Program-made: the position numbers and the translations under genes | Shown: in pieces, positions 1 to 7,918 of the stretch | Position numbering within the stretch: position 1 is the stretch's first letter | Layout: the number at the start of each line of letters is the position of its first letter | From: JAXMHQ01 sp046346665 | GTDB lineage: Bacteria; Verrucomicrobiota; Verrucomicrobiia; Limisphaerales; JAXMHQ01 | Assembly (NCBI GenBank): GCA_046346665.1 | Contig: JAXMHQ010000048.1 | Location: 1 to 28,124, forward strand | DNA length: 28,124 bases | Direction: 5' to 3' | The notes under the pieces: model-generated | What the model was told of the DNA's origin: nothing | What the model saw: the letters and a program-made list of their open reading frames with translations, nothing else | Database searches by the model: none

Positions 1-300
1 ACACTGTTCACGCTCGGTGTCGGCGCCGGACTGGCCGTGCTCGCGGCTTACCTTGTTCGAACCGCTCGCATGGACCTGGCGCGGTTCATCGGATTCTCAC
101 TCGTCATGGCCGGCGGCATTGGCAATCTGATCGACCGGGTCGTGTGGAAGGGGGTCGTGACGGATTTTGCGGTGATTCATGTCGGCCCCGTGCACACGGG
201 CATTTTCAACATCGCGGACGTGCTCGTTCTGGCGGGAGCCGCCCTGGCTCTCTACAGCATGGGAAAAAAAGAGGAATCCAATCCGCTTCCAAACCAGTAA
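1..300 (+). CDS. lspA: Lipoprotein signal peptidase (signal peptidase II), 3' part
   Basis: This is the C-terminal 99 residues of an integral membrane aspartyl peptidase that cleaves the signal peptide of lipidated prolipoproteins. The reading frame is open from base 1, so the gene starts upstream of the window. Two family motifs are visible: GGIGNLIDR (first catalytic Asp) and FNIADV (second catalytic Asp), with flanking hydrophobic segments that would be the last membrane helices. The hydrophilic tail ends in KKEESNPLPNQ. The substrate class is present in the window: the protein at 2981-3505 has a lipobox. The identification is firm; the N-terminal half cannot be judged. Confidence 0.95.
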   Translation, partial: TLFTLGVGAGLAVLAAYLVRTARMDLARFIGFSLVMAGGIGNLIDRVVWKGVVTDFAVIHVGPVHTGIFNIADVLVLAGAALALYSMGKKEESNPLPNQ

Positions 301-330
301 GATCAGCCTCCGGCCTGAAAGAAAGACTGC

Positions 331-720
331 ATGACGATCGACAGCTACATCGCAAGCTGCCCCAGGGAGGTCCAGGCAAGACTCCGGAAAATTCGAGCGG
401 TCATCCGCCGCGCGGCGCCTGGCGCGGAGGAGACGATCAAGTACCGGATCCCAACCTTTGTTCTGAACGGGAACCTGGTGCATTTCGCCTGCTTCAAAAA
501 GCACATCGGCTTTTATCCGACGAGCTCCGGCATCCGCGAATTCCGGCGCGACCTGGCGGGTTACAAACACGCCGCGGGCTCCGTGCAATTCCCGCTCGAC
601 CAACCCGTGCCATTCGATTTGATCCGAAAAATCGTCCGATTCCGGGTAAAGGAGAACCGGGAACGAACCAGGTCACGGCGGAGTCGAAGGACGAAATCAC
701 CACCGTCCAGGAAATCATAA
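331..720 (+). CDS. DUF1801 (YdhG-like) domain protein
   Basis: This 129-residue soluble protein matches the DUF1801/YdhG-type fold. The N-terminus (DSYIASCPREVQARLRKIR) resembles the usual helical opening of that family. It is followed by the ETIKYRIPTF segment, a CFKKHIGFYP strand and a C-terminal IRKIVRFRVKEN helix. Some family members are described as frataxin-like, but no biochemical role can be assigned here. The last 20 residues (RTRSRRSRRTKSPPSRKS) are very basic and of low complexity, and probably a divergent or read-on tail. It starts 30 bases after lspA on the same strand and may be co-transcribed. The family call is from memory of its motifs. Confidence 0.82.
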   Translation: MTIDSYIASCPREVQARLRKIRAVIRRAAPGAEETIKYRIPTFVLNGNLVHFACFKKHIGFYPTSSGIREFRRDLAGYKHAAGSVQFPLDQPVPFDLIRKIVRFRVKENRERTRSRRSRRTKSPPSRKS

Positions 721-738
721 ATCCAGATCGAAGAATTT

Positions 739-890
739 TTAACCACGGATGGACACGGATGAACACGGATGGGGACTTGTCGAAAACAGGGTTTTCAGCA
801 CTCGCGCAGCTTACGCTTTTTGATGCCGACGGAATCCCTGCGGAAAACGACTGCTTCGATCCGTATTCATCCGTGTTCATCCGTGGTTAA
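739..890. repeat. Inverted repeat pair, family A (ACGGATG-periodic arms)
   Basis: The two arms, 739-769 and 859-890, are reverse complements with about two mismatches over 31 bases. Each arm is built from a roughly 10-base degenerate unit around CACGGATGAA. The 89-base loop contains a perfect small hairpin at 782-796 (GAAAAC, loop AGG, GTTTTC). The same arm family recurs at 14147-14166 and 14436-14463, and a partial copy lies at 26304-26316. This element fills most of the gene-free stretch 721-1147 together with the repeat at 991-1117. I see no credible coding region there. Confidence 0.8.
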
Positions 891-990
891 ACTGAATCGT
901 TGCGGCCAAGGGCGTGGACGGGCGTGGTCTCACCAATGGAAGCTCCTGTGGCTGTAGGGATAATGCTGAATTTTAGGTGATTTTGAGCCT

Positions 991-1117
991 TATGGAGCGA
1001 TTTTTGACCCCGTTTTTTGCTCCATAGTGCGCGTGCCCCAAATCCTATGACTCCATCTGAGATCGACCTGGAGGGATCTCGTATGGGCCAAAAAAGGCCC
1101 CCCAAAATCGCTCCATA
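991..1117. repeat. 14-bp perfect inverted repeat with a third partial copy
   Basis: TATGGAGCGATTTT at 991-1004 is the exact reverse complement of 1104-1117. A third, shorter copy, GCTCCATA at 1019-1026, can pair with 991-998, so two alternative hairpins are possible. Immediately inside the right arm is GGGCC-AAAAAA-GGCCC (1085-1100). The stretch is AT-richer than its surroundings. It lies between convergent genes (DUF1801 on plus and the membrane protein on minus), so it could act in transcription termination or be a small repeat element. I see no evidence of a coding gene. Confidence 0.55.
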
Positions 1118-1147
1118 GGCCCAAAAAACAGGGCAAATTAGACGGAT

Positions 1148-1705
1148 TCAATTCGGGCTGAGTCGCTTGCTTTGGCGAGACCAAGGGGAGATGAGCCGGC
1201 GGGTGCAGCCGCCGATGACGAGCAGGCCGATGGCGCCGATGACGAATCCGGGTGCGGCGAAGCTCGCGGGGTGGTTGGTGGCGCGGTGGAGGACCACCGC
1301 CATCAGGAAGAGGTAAAAGGCGCCGACGAAGATTCCGAGCGCGGCCTGCCAGCGCGGGGTGCGGGAGCCACACATGCCGAGGCACCAGCCGACAGGGTAA
1401 GGCGCCATGAACAGGAGCCACCAGTTGGAATGACCGTGGGGACCGCCGACACCGCCGACCGAGCTGATCGCCCAAAGCGCTCCCACCCCAAAGGCCACGA
1501 GCAGGAACACGAGAGCGTGAAAGCCGCGGGCAGGACGGTCGTCACCGGCCGCAAAACTGCCCGCGAGAAGCAGCAGGCTGCCCGCGAGGATCACCACGGA
1601 ACCCTCCAGCGGATCCAGCGCCCCGAGAACCATCCCGACGCCGCCAGCGATTTTAAGAATTCGAGACCAAACACCCGGCCGGTTGGAAGGAGTGATTTCG
1701 TTCAT
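1148..1705 (-). CDS. Hypothetical integral membrane protein
   Basis: I do not recognise the family of this 185-residue protein. Hydrophobicity suggests five or six membrane segments: roughly residues 18-33, 34-52, 63-82, 95-112, 118-140 and 148-168, with a basic C-terminal tail (RRLISPWSRQSKRLSPN). A loop contains GGVGGPHGHSNWW and the MAPYPVGWCLGMCGSR segment, which has two cysteines. The ATG start at 1705 follows no strong Shine-Dalgarno sequence. It is not tightly linked to a neighbour: about 200 bases separate it from the esterase gene upstream on the same strand. The consistent alternation of hydrophobic runs and a sensible start make it a likely real gene. No function is proposed. Confidence 0.72.
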   Translation of the reverse strand: MNEITPSNRPGVWSRILKIAGGVGMVLGALDPLEGSVVILAGSLLLLAGSFAAGDDRPARGFHALVFLLVAFGVGALWAISSVGGVGGPHGHSNWWLLFMAPYPVGWCLGMCGSRTPRWQAALGIFVGAFYLFLMAVVLHRATNHPASFAAPGFVIGAIGLLVIGGCTRRLISPWSRQSKRLSPN

Positions 1706-1886
1706 AAACGCAGTATGCGTACGGCAATCGCCGGACGTGAATCGATAAATGATTCCACGGCATCGATTCGGTCGATAACCAAATCTGGTCGGGTGTCGAG
1801 AGTGGAGAGCCCTGCATCACTGACGGACTTTATGTCGCACGTACGACACAGAATCTGTCATCGATTTGTGATGCGGGAGGCGATGG

Positions 1887-1906
1887 GGCCGGCGTGGACG
1901 CCGGCC
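1887..1906. terminator. GC-rich hairpin after the esterase gene
   Basis: There is a perfect 8-bp stem (GGCCGGCG, loop TGGA, CGCCGGCC), extendable by one G-C pair. It lies 7 bases beyond the stop codon of the minus-strand esterase gene. It lacks a U-tract on either strand, so it is not a classical intrinsic terminator. It could be a transcript-end stabiliser or another hairpin repeat of the kind common in this window. Confidence 0.4.
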
Positions 1907-1913
1907 CTCCCAT

Positions 1914-2819
1914 TTAGCGGAACAGCAGCTGCGTGAAATAATAAAGCGCCTGTTTCCATTCCGGCGCGTCGTGGCCGTGGGTCGTGACGTGCCAGACGTG
2001 CGGAATCTCGTATTCCTTCAACCGGGTGTGCACGCCCTGGCTGATGGAGATGAGGCCGTCCTGGTTGCCGCAGGAGAGCCAGATCAGCTTGAACTGTTTC
2101 GCCACGGCGGCGTCGGGAAGAAGTTGGGCGGGCGATTTCGTGTTCGGCGCGGAGGAAAACCCGCCGATCCAGGCGAACACATCGGGGTGCGCGAAGCCGA
2201 AGTTCAACGACTGGCCGCCGCCCATGGACAGGCCGGCCAGCGCGCGCGCGTCGCGGTTGGTGGAAACGCTGTAACGCGACTGAATCGCGGGAATGACGTC
2301 ATCGAGCAGGTCGCGTTCGAAACGGGCGAAAGACGGCGCGGCGGCAAAGATGTCGCCTTCCGCGCGGTCGTTTTTCTGTGCGCGCCCGTTGGGCATCACC
2401 ACGATCATCGGAACCGCCTTGCCGGCGGCGATGAGGTTGTCGAGGAGAATGTCAGGCGTGGCGAATCGCTCCCATTCCGTCTCGTCGCCGCCGATGCCGT
2501 GCAGCAGGTAAAGCACCGGGTATTGTTTGTCCTTCGAATATCCCGGCGGCGTGTAGACCTGCATTTTGCGGTGCGTGCCGACCGTTTTGGAATCGTACTC
2601 GATCATTTCGAGTTTTCCGTGGGCGATGCCCTCGCGCGGCGTGTCCCACCCCGCGGTTGGCGTCGGGAAAGCAGGCTTGTCGTCGGGGGCGAGAACAATC
2701 GGGCGGCCGAATCCGCGGTTGCCGCGGGGTTCGGCGGGCGGTTGATTGGTTTGCGCCGCGGCGATGCAGGAAAAGATGGCGGCCATGAGAAAGGACAATG
2801 AAATAATGTTGATGCGCAT
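1914..2819 (-). CDS. Secreted esterase, CE1 / esterase-D-like alpha/beta hydrolase
   Basis: This 301-residue protein has a signal peptide (hydrophobic core about residues 4-21, likely cleavage after AAA) and a putative-esterase domain from about residue 68 to the end. The catalytic serine is S198 in the nucleophile elbow GLSMGG. The acid is likely D254 in CGNQDG, and the histidine H283 in GHDAPEW. YLLHGIGG at 104-111 supplies the oxyanion region. Such enzymes in carbohydrate loci are typically feruloyl or acetyl-xylan esterases; enterochelin-type esterases share the fold. Its proximity to the GH67/GH3 locus favours de-esterification of hemicellulose in the periplasm or outside the cell, which is inference. 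Proline-rich residues 27-62 form a probable linker. No clear Shine-Dalgarno sequence is seen. Confidence 0.88.
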   Translation of the reverse strand: MRINIISLSFLMAAIFSCIAAAQTNQPPAEPRGNRGFGRPIVLAPDDKPAFPTPTAGWDTPREGIAHGKLEMIEYDSKTVGTHRKMQVYTPPGYSKDKQYPVLYLLHGIGGDETEWERFATPDILLDNLIAAGKAVPMIVVMPNGRAQKNDRAEGDIFAAAPSFARFERDLLDDVIPAIQSRYSVSTNRDARALAGLSMGGGQSLNFGFAHPDVFAWIGGFSSAPNTKSPAQLLPDAAVAKQFKLIWLSCGNQDGLISISQGVHTRLKEYEIPHVWHVTTHGHDAPEWKQALYYFTQLLFR

Positions 2820-2847
2820 GAGATGATCGCTGCTGTTTGCTGTTTCG

Positions 2848-2926
2848 GGACTCGGCGGAGCCGATTCTGAAATCTCAGATTTGAAATCTCAGATCAAGTC
2901 AGGGCTCGACGGAGTCTCGCCCCACC
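2848..2926. repeat. Repeat element, families E and C, upstream of the esterase gene
   Basis: An internally repeated segment at about 2868-2894 (GAAATCTCAGATTT followed by GAAATCTCAGAT) is family E. The 29-base family C word follows at 2898-2926 (core GGGCTCGACGGAGTCTCG). The C word is identical to 14351-14379 and to the reverse complement of 26323-26351. A weak, degenerate partner (GGACTCGGCGGAGCC) sits at 2849-2863. It lies between two minus-strand genes, the esterase and the retropepsin-like lipoprotein. Confidence 0.8.
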
Positions 2927-2980
2927 GTCACTCCACCATTGCCCCACCCTCGCCCGAGCCTTGCTCCAGCCGCCTGCCGG

Positions 2981-3505
2981 CTACCGGGAGATGGTAATCA
3001 TTTTGTTGCCGGTGTCGATCACGGCGTTCACCGCCTTGAGCGTGTGGTAATCGATGAGGCCGAAATACGGCGAATCCGATTCGGGCGACAGGTAAACTTC
3101 CTTCCAATGGATGCGCACGCGCGGGGCGAGCTCGAGCGTGACATCCTCGATGAGGCTGGCGCGGGCGCGGGTGCCGTCGGCGAGGCGGGCGGAGCCGGTT
3201 GAATCGGAGACTTTGAGGTGCCAGGCCTTGACGGCGGTGCGGGTGAACATGGGTCCGCTGGCGCCGGTATCGACCACGAACCGGCCGGGAACGCCGTTCA
3301 TGGACAGGACGATGACGGGGAGGCTGCCATATTTGCGGGTTGTTTCCTCGAGGGGAATGCGCAGGGTGTTGTTGTCGCCGAACTCGACCCGGGGCGGCGC
3401 GGGAGGCGTGGCGCAACCGGCCAGCAGTGAGGCCAGCAGAAGCAGCAGCGCAGGGCCTCGTGGAGCGTTCCGGTCGCGTCGTGCAGTTTCGGGGTGCGGC
3501 GACAT
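2981..3505 (-). CDS. Retropepsin-like aspartyl protease domain lipoprotein
   Basis: This 174-residue protein has a hydrophobic leader ending in the lipobox LLAGC (C31), so it should be lipid-anchored after signal peptidase II cleavage. Residues about 60-174 form one retropepsin-like domain with the catalytic motif FVVDTGAS (D79). A second hallmark strand and loop follow (FGLIDYHTLKAVNAVIDTG). With a single active-site motif it would need to dimerise to be a protease, as known retropepsins do; similar bacterial domains are poorly characterised. The first 15 residues before the hydrophobic core are unusually charged for a signal peptide, so a downstream start is possible. It is on the same strand as the GPH transporter gene, 152 bases downstream, and not obviously co-functional with it. 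Confidence 0.82.
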   Translation of the reverse strand: MSPHPETARRDRNAPRGPALLLLLASLLAGCATPPAPPRVEFGDNNTLRIPLEETTRKYGSLPVIVLSMNGVPGRFVVDTGASGPMFTRTAVKAWHLKVSDSTGSARLADGTRARASLIEDVTLELAPRVRIHWKEVYLSPESDSPYFGLIDYHTLKAVNAVIDTGNKMITISR

Positions 3506-3511
3506 GACTTT

Positions 3512-3644
3512 AGAATTCAGAATTCAGCATTCAGAATCCAGCCTGCAGAATTCCTGATCGCGCGAAGTGCGCGAAGGCGGCGAGGGATGAACTGAAACGG
3601 GCGGTGTTTCGCGACCGTTCCGCGTCTCCGCGCCTCCGCGGTTG
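3512..3644. repeat. Spacer with short-period degenerate repeats
   Basis: Two low-complexity arms are visible. At 3512-3553 a GAATTCA-type unit repeats about four or five times with variation. At about 3613-3644 the unit CTCCGCG repeats three times (CCGCGTCTCCGCGCCTCCGCGG). Both resemble single arms of the inverted repeats seen elsewhere in the window, without an obvious partner. No gene is seen between 3506 and 3657. Confidence 0.5.
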
Positions 3645-3657
3645 ATTCCTGGGCTGT

Positions 3658-5175
3658 TCAAGCGTGCGCGGCGGCTTTCCGGCGGCGTTCGGCCAGTTCA
3701 TCGGCCATCTGGATCGTGAGCCGCTTGTTCAGCTTGTAGATCATGAGCAACACGGTGCAGATGGCGAACAGGACGCCGACGACGATGCCGACGCAGGTGC
3801 GGTAGCCCTGGACGGCTTCGGGCAGGGCGGGCAGCTTCGTGTCGTAGTGAAACAGGCTGGCCATGATCCAGAGGAACGAGGCGGAGCCGAGGGCGAGACC
3901 GGATTTGAGGGCGAACCCGATCGTGGCGAACACCATGCCGGTGAAGCGGCGCCCGGTTTTCCATTCCGAATAATCCGCGCAATCGGCGTAGATGGCCCAG
4001 ATGAGCGGGATGGTCGGGGCATAGACGATGGACCCGGTGATGGTGAGGACGACCATGGCTGTGACGCTGGTTGGACTTAGCAGGTAGAAGGCGAAGGCAT
4101 TGACTGCGGCGAGGGAAAATCCCGCGACGGCGACGGTTTTCTTGCCGAATTTCCGGGCCAACTGGGGCGAGAGAAGGATGACGATGATGGTGACGGCGGT
4201 GCCGACCATGTTGACGATGCTGTTGAACACGTCGGCGACGTTGGAATTGGCCAGGTCCGATTTGTCGCCGTGGACGACGTAGCCGAGGGTTTCGAGCAGG
4301 CTGGAGGGGGCGGTTTCGCCGGGCTGGAGGGGGGGCGCGGCGAGCCCAAGTTTTTCGACGAAGCCGAACATGGCGGCCTTGTCGGCGTAGTGATGGAAGT
4401 AATTGTAATTGGCGGCGCCGCGGAAGGAGAGGATGGCAAAATGGACGAGCGTCATGAGCAGCATGACGCGCCACGGGCTGTTCTTCAATAGATCTCCGAA
4501 GTCCTGGCGCGGCGACGACTTCTCGGTGGTCACCGGCTGGATGCGTTCGCGGGTGGTGAGGAAGGTGATGAGGAACAGGGCGAGGCAGACGACGGCCCAG
4601 ATGCCCATGGTCATTTGCCAGCCGTGCTGGCGGTCGTGTCCGACGGCGAACTTGGCCACGAGCGGCAGGGTGAATCCGCCGACGATGAACTGGGCGATGT
4701 TGACCGAGATGAACCGGAACGAATTCAGGCTGGCGCGCTCGTTGAGGTCGCCGGTCATGACGCCGCCCAGCGCGGAATACGGCATGTTGTTCATCGAATA
4801 CAGCGTCATCAGCATGGCGTTGGTGATGGCGGCGTAGGCGATGAGCGGGCCGAGGCTCCAGCCCTTCGGCGTGGTGTAGGCCAGGACCATCACGACGGCC
4901 CACGGAACGGCGGTCCACAGCACCCACGGCCGGAACTTGCCCCAGCGCGTCTGGGTGCGATCGGCCAGGATGCCCATGATCGGGTCGAACACGGCGTCCC
5001 AGAGCCGCGGCCAGAGCAGGATCGCCGCGGCGGCGCTGGCGGTGAGGCCGAACACGTCCGTGTAGAAATTGGTCTGGAACAGGATCATCGTCATGAAGAC
5101 GAAGTTCGCGGCCGCGTCGCCGCCGCTGTAGCCGGCTTTCTCGAAGAACGACAGTTTCTGGCTGGAAGCGCTCAT
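3658..5175 (-). CDS. GPH-family (MelB-like) sugar:cation symporter
   Basis: This 505-residue polytopic protein of the glycoside-pentoside-hexuronide:cation symporter family should import glycosides with a coupling cation across the inner membrane. Family signatures are the N-terminal GYSGGDAAANFVF segment, WDAVFDPIMGILADRT in the first cytoplasmic loop, WGKFRPW just after it, and MPYSALGGVMTGD. Twelve membrane segments are plausible. An enlarged central loop (about residues 265-320, including PPLQPGETAPSS) exceeds that of E. coli MelB. Its start lies 16 bases after the GH3 stop on the same strand, indicating an operon. Linked to GH3, GH67 and uxuA, the cargo is likely a xylo-oligosaccharide or aldouronate; the substrate is inference. 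Confidence 0.92.
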   Translation of the reverse strand: MSASSQKLSFFEKAGYSGGDAAANFVFMTMILFQTNFYTDVFGLTASAAAAILLWPRLWDAVFDPIMGILADRTQTRWGKFRPWVLWTAVPWAVVMVLAYTTPKGWSLGPLIAYAAITNAMLMTLYSMNNMPYSALGGVMTGDLNERASLNSFRFISVNIAQFIVGGFTLPLVAKFAVGHDRQHGWQMTMGIWAVVCLALFLITFLTTRERIQPVTTEKSSPRQDFGDLLKNSPWRVMLLMTLVHFAILSFRGAANYNYFHHYADKAAMFGFVEKLGLAAPPLQPGETAPSSLLETLGYVVHGDKSDLANSNVADVFNSIVNMVGTAVTIIVILLSPQLARKFGKKTVAVAGFSLAAVNAFAFYLLSPTSVTAMVVLTITGSIVYAPTIPLIWAIYADCADYSEWKTGRRFTGMVFATIGFALKSGLALGSASFLWIMASLFHYDTKLPALPEAVQGYRTCVGIVVGVLFAICTVLLMIYKLNKRLTIQMADELAERRRKAAAHA

Positions 5176-5191
5176 GCTGATTTATTCTCTG

Positions 5192-7534
5192 TTAGGAAAC
5201 AACCGTCAATACGACCTTCTGCAAATCCGATTCACGCGACGAGGTCCCGACCTGGACCTCGAATTCGCCCGGCTCGACCGTATACTTCATGTTCACATCG
5301 TAAAACGCGAGCGAATCCGGCGTGATGTCGATGGCCACGGTGGCGGATTCCCCGGGCTTGAGCCGGACTTTTTGAAAACCCTTCAGCTCCCGCACAGGCC
5401 GGGTCACGGAGCTGACCCGATCGCGGATGTAGACCTGGACGACCTCGCTGCCCGCGCGGCGGCCGGTGTTGCGCACCCGCGCGAAGACGCGCGTGGACTG
5501 GCGCCGCCGGATCCTGCTGCGTTCGAGCCGGACGCGGTCGACGGCAAACGTGGTGTAACTCAATCCGAACCCGAACGCATACGCGGGCGTGACGTCGTCG
5601 AACAGATAGCCGCGCCGCGCCGACGGTTTGTAATTGTAAAAGGCGGGCAGATGCCCGGCGGACCGGGGAAACGACATCGGGAGTTTGCCCCCCGGGTTGT
5701 GGTCGCCGAAGAGGACGTCCGCGACCGCGGTGCCGCATTCCTGTCCGAGATACCAGCACCAGAGAATGGCCGGGACATTTTTGGAAATGGCGTCGAACGC
5801 GAGCGGGCGCCCGCTGAAGAAGAGCACAACCACCGGCTTGCCCGTTTTGCGGATGGCTTCGACCAGTTCGTTCTGGCGTCCGACCAGTTCAAGCGTGGTG
5901 GCGTCGCCCATGTGCTGGAGGCTCCACGCTTCGCGCGAGGTTTGCTCGTTCCCGCCGAGGGCGAGCACCACGACGTCGGAGCGGCGGGCGGTGCGGACGG
6001 CGGCGGCGATCTGGCGGCGGTCGCGCGCGGGATTGGACGGGACGACCTTGTCCTGCTGCCAGGAACCGCCCTCGGTGATCCGGCACCCTTCGCTGTACAG
6101 CACGTTCACGCTGCCGCCGAGCCGGGCCTTGATTCCCTCGAGCACGGTGACATTGGATTTAGGGACGCCGCTGTAGCCGCCGAGAAGGACGCGGTCGGCG
6201 TTCGGGCCGATGACGGCGATGGATTTGAGTTTCGCCGGATTGAGCGGGAGCAGGCCGCCGTCGTTTTTCAGCAGCGTGATCGTGTCGCGCGCCGCCCGCA
6301 GCGCGAGGGCGCGGTGCGCGTCGCAGCCGACCACGGATTCGGCCAGGTCCGGATCGACGAACGGATCGTCGAACAATCCCATTTTGAATTTCCAGAACAG
6401 CATCGGCGCGACCAGGTCGTCGAGGTCGCGTTCGCGCAATTCCCCGCGCCGGACGAGGTCTGCGAGGTGGAGGTAGCAATCCGGTTCCGGCAACTCGATG
6501 TTGACGCCCGCGCGCACGGCGAGGCGGCAGGCGTCGCGCTTGTCGGCGGCGACGAAGTGGCCGTGGGTGTCGGGGCGATGGCCGAGTTCCCAGATCGCGT
6601 AATAATCCGAAACGACAAATCCGCGGAAGCCCCATTCTTTGCGGAGCATGTCGCGGAGCAGCCAGCGGCTGGCGTGGGACGGGACGCCGTCGATCTCGTT
6701 GTAGGACGCCATGACGGAGATGGCGCCGCCACGGCGGATCGCGTCGCGGAACGGGTGGAGGAAGGTTTCGCGCAGGACGCGCTCGGAGACGTTGACCGGG
6801 GCGCAATTCTGTCCGGACTCAGGCTGGCCGTGCGCGGCGAAGTGTTTGAGGGTGGCGATGACGTGGCGTTTGCCGCGGAACGACCGGTTGCCCTGGAATC
6901 CGCGCACGGCGGCGATGCCGAGCGTGGCGTTGAGGAAGGGATCTTCGCCGTAAGTTTCCTCGACGCGACCCCAGCGCGGATCGCGCGCGACGTCGACGAC
7001 CGGCGTGAGCGCCTGGTGCGTCCCGCGCACCCGCGCTTCATACGCGGTCATCGAATAGAGGGATTCCACCAGGCCCGGATCGAACGTGGCGCCGAGTCCT
7101 ATCGGCTGGGGAAAACTGCTGCCGTCGCGGGCCGCGTGGCCGTGCAGGCATTCCTCGTGGAAAATGACGGGGATGCCGAGGCGGGTTTGGGTGAGGAAAA
7201 ATTCCTGGATGGCGTTGGTCAGATCCGCCATGCCGCGCGCGGTCTGGCCAAGAGCGGGCGTGGCCGGGCTGCTCCCCGCATCGCTCGGGCGTCCGACCTG
7301 GCCGATGCCGTGTCCGGCGGCAAATGCCTTGCGGGCCCTGGCTTCATCGAACCGGCCCTGCGCATCCACGAGCTTCTGCGCCTTTTCATTCCACACACAC
7401 TGCATCTGGGCCGCTTTTTCCGCGAGGGTCATGCGGGACAACAGATCGCGCACGCGGCGTTCGGGAGAAAGTCGCGGATTTCGATAAGGAGGCAGCGGCC
7501 GGAGTGTTCGGGCGGAGAACGCAGGCTTATTCAT
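5192..7534 (-). CDS. Glycoside hydrolase family 3 beta-glycosidase (beta-xylosidase/beta-glucosidase type)
   Basis: This 780-residue GH3 enzyme has the full three-domain layout: a TIM barrel (about 25-340), an alpha/beta sandwich (about 370-600) and a C-terminal fibronectin-III-like domain (about 650-775). The nucleophile is D310 in GFVVSDYYA. Substrate-binding motifs RDPRWGR (184-190) and LKHFAAHG (229-236) are intact. The N-terminus (MNKPAFSARTLRPLPPY) has no signal peptide, unlike most neighbours, so the enzyme probably acts in the cytoplasm on sugars brought in by the adjacent GPH symporter. It is transcribed divergently from uxuA. Sequence alone does not separate beta-xylosidase from beta-glucosidase; the GH67/uxuA context favours xylo-oligosaccharides. 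Confidence 0.93.
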   Translation of the reverse strand: MNKPAFSARTLRPLPPYRNPRLSPERRVRDLLSRMTLAEKAAQMQCVWNEKAQKLVDAQGRFDEARARKAFAAGHGIGQVGRPSDAGSSPATPALGQTARGMADLTNAIQEFFLTQTRLGIPVIFHEECLHGHAARDGSSFPQPIGLGATFDPGLVESLYSMTAYEARVRGTHQALTPVVDVARDPRWGRVEETYGEDPFLNATLGIAAVRGFQGNRSFRGKRHVIATLKHFAAHGQPESGQNCAPVNVSERVLRETFLHPFRDAIRRGGAISVMASYNEIDGVPSHASRWLLRDMLRKEWGFRGFVVSDYYAIWELGHRPDTHGHFVAADKRDACRLAVRAGVNIELPEPDCYLHLADLVRRGELRERDLDDLVAPMLFWKFKMGLFDDPFVDPDLAESVVGCDAHRALALRAARDTITLLKNDGGLLPLNPAKLKSIAVIGPNADRVLLGGYSGVPKSNVTVLEGIKARLGGSVNVLYSEGCRITEGGSWQQDKVVPSNPARDRRQIAAAVRTARRSDVVVLALGGNEQTSREAWSLQHMGDATTLELVGRQNELVEAIRKTGKPVVVLFFSGRPLAFDAISKNVPAILWCWYLGQECGTAVADVLFGDHNPGGKLPMSFPRSAGHLPAFYNYKPSARRGYLFDDVTPAYAFGFGLSYTTFAVDRVRLERSRIRRRQSTRVFARVRNTGRRAGSEVVQVYIRDRVSSVTRPVRELKGFQKVRLKPGESATVAIDITPDSLAFYDVNMKYTVEPGEFEVQVGTSSRESDLQKVVLTVVS

Positions 7535-7679
7535 GTCGCATCAAAGCGCGGGAACGGGCGTCCCGGCAAACGCACGGTATTGCCGGGTAAAGCGGCTTCG
7601 AAGTCAATGCGGAAAAGGAGGAGCCCCAGGCCTGACGCATCCAATGCACAAAGGGGCGCGCGATCGTGGAATTCAGTCG

Positions 7680-7807
7680 GTAGGGACGCCGCGCTGCGGC
7701 GTCCCCGCCCGCGTATCAGCGGGCGGAAAGCGAAATGGCGCCTGGCGTGCCCTCTGCAACGTTGCGCCACTGGACGCGGCGCGGACGGCGCAGCGCGCCG
7801 TCCCTAC
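7680..7807. repeat. Head-to-head GTAG-headed hairpin repeats between divergent operons
   Basis: A GTAG at 7680-7683 heads a perfect 10-bp stem (GGGACGCCGC, loop GCT, GCGGCGTCCC; 7683-7705). A second stem follows (CCGCCCGC, loop GTATCA, GCGGGCGG; 7705-7726). On the opposite strand a third hairpin (stem 7783-7791 with 7795-7803) is headed by GTAG at 7807-7804. This opposed pair resembles a bacterial interspersed mosaic element built from REP units. It lies in the 384-base gap 7535-7918 between the GH3 and uxuA starts. That gap should also hold both promoters, although I could not pick convincing -35/-10 boxes. Confidence 0.75.
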
Positions 7808-7918
7808 CCGGAATTCGGATTGTGGCCATGGAGAAAGCTACGATTCCATGGATTTTCCTCCGGGTCCGGGGGTTTCGCGCTTGAGTGGGGGGACGGCAGC
7901 GGACAACACTCGGGGCGG

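Noticed and set aside
887..1105. A 72-codon minus-strand open frame
   Set aside because: It overlaps the inverted repeat at 991-1117 and has no ribosome site or recognisable composition.
1887..1906. Classical rho-independent terminator
   Set aside because: The stem is strong but no T-run follows on either strand, so it is listed only as a low-confidence hairpin.
3698..4927. A 409-codon open frame in another minus-strand frame
   Set aside because: It is an Arg/His/Pro-rich shadow of the GPH symporter, which has clear family motifs.
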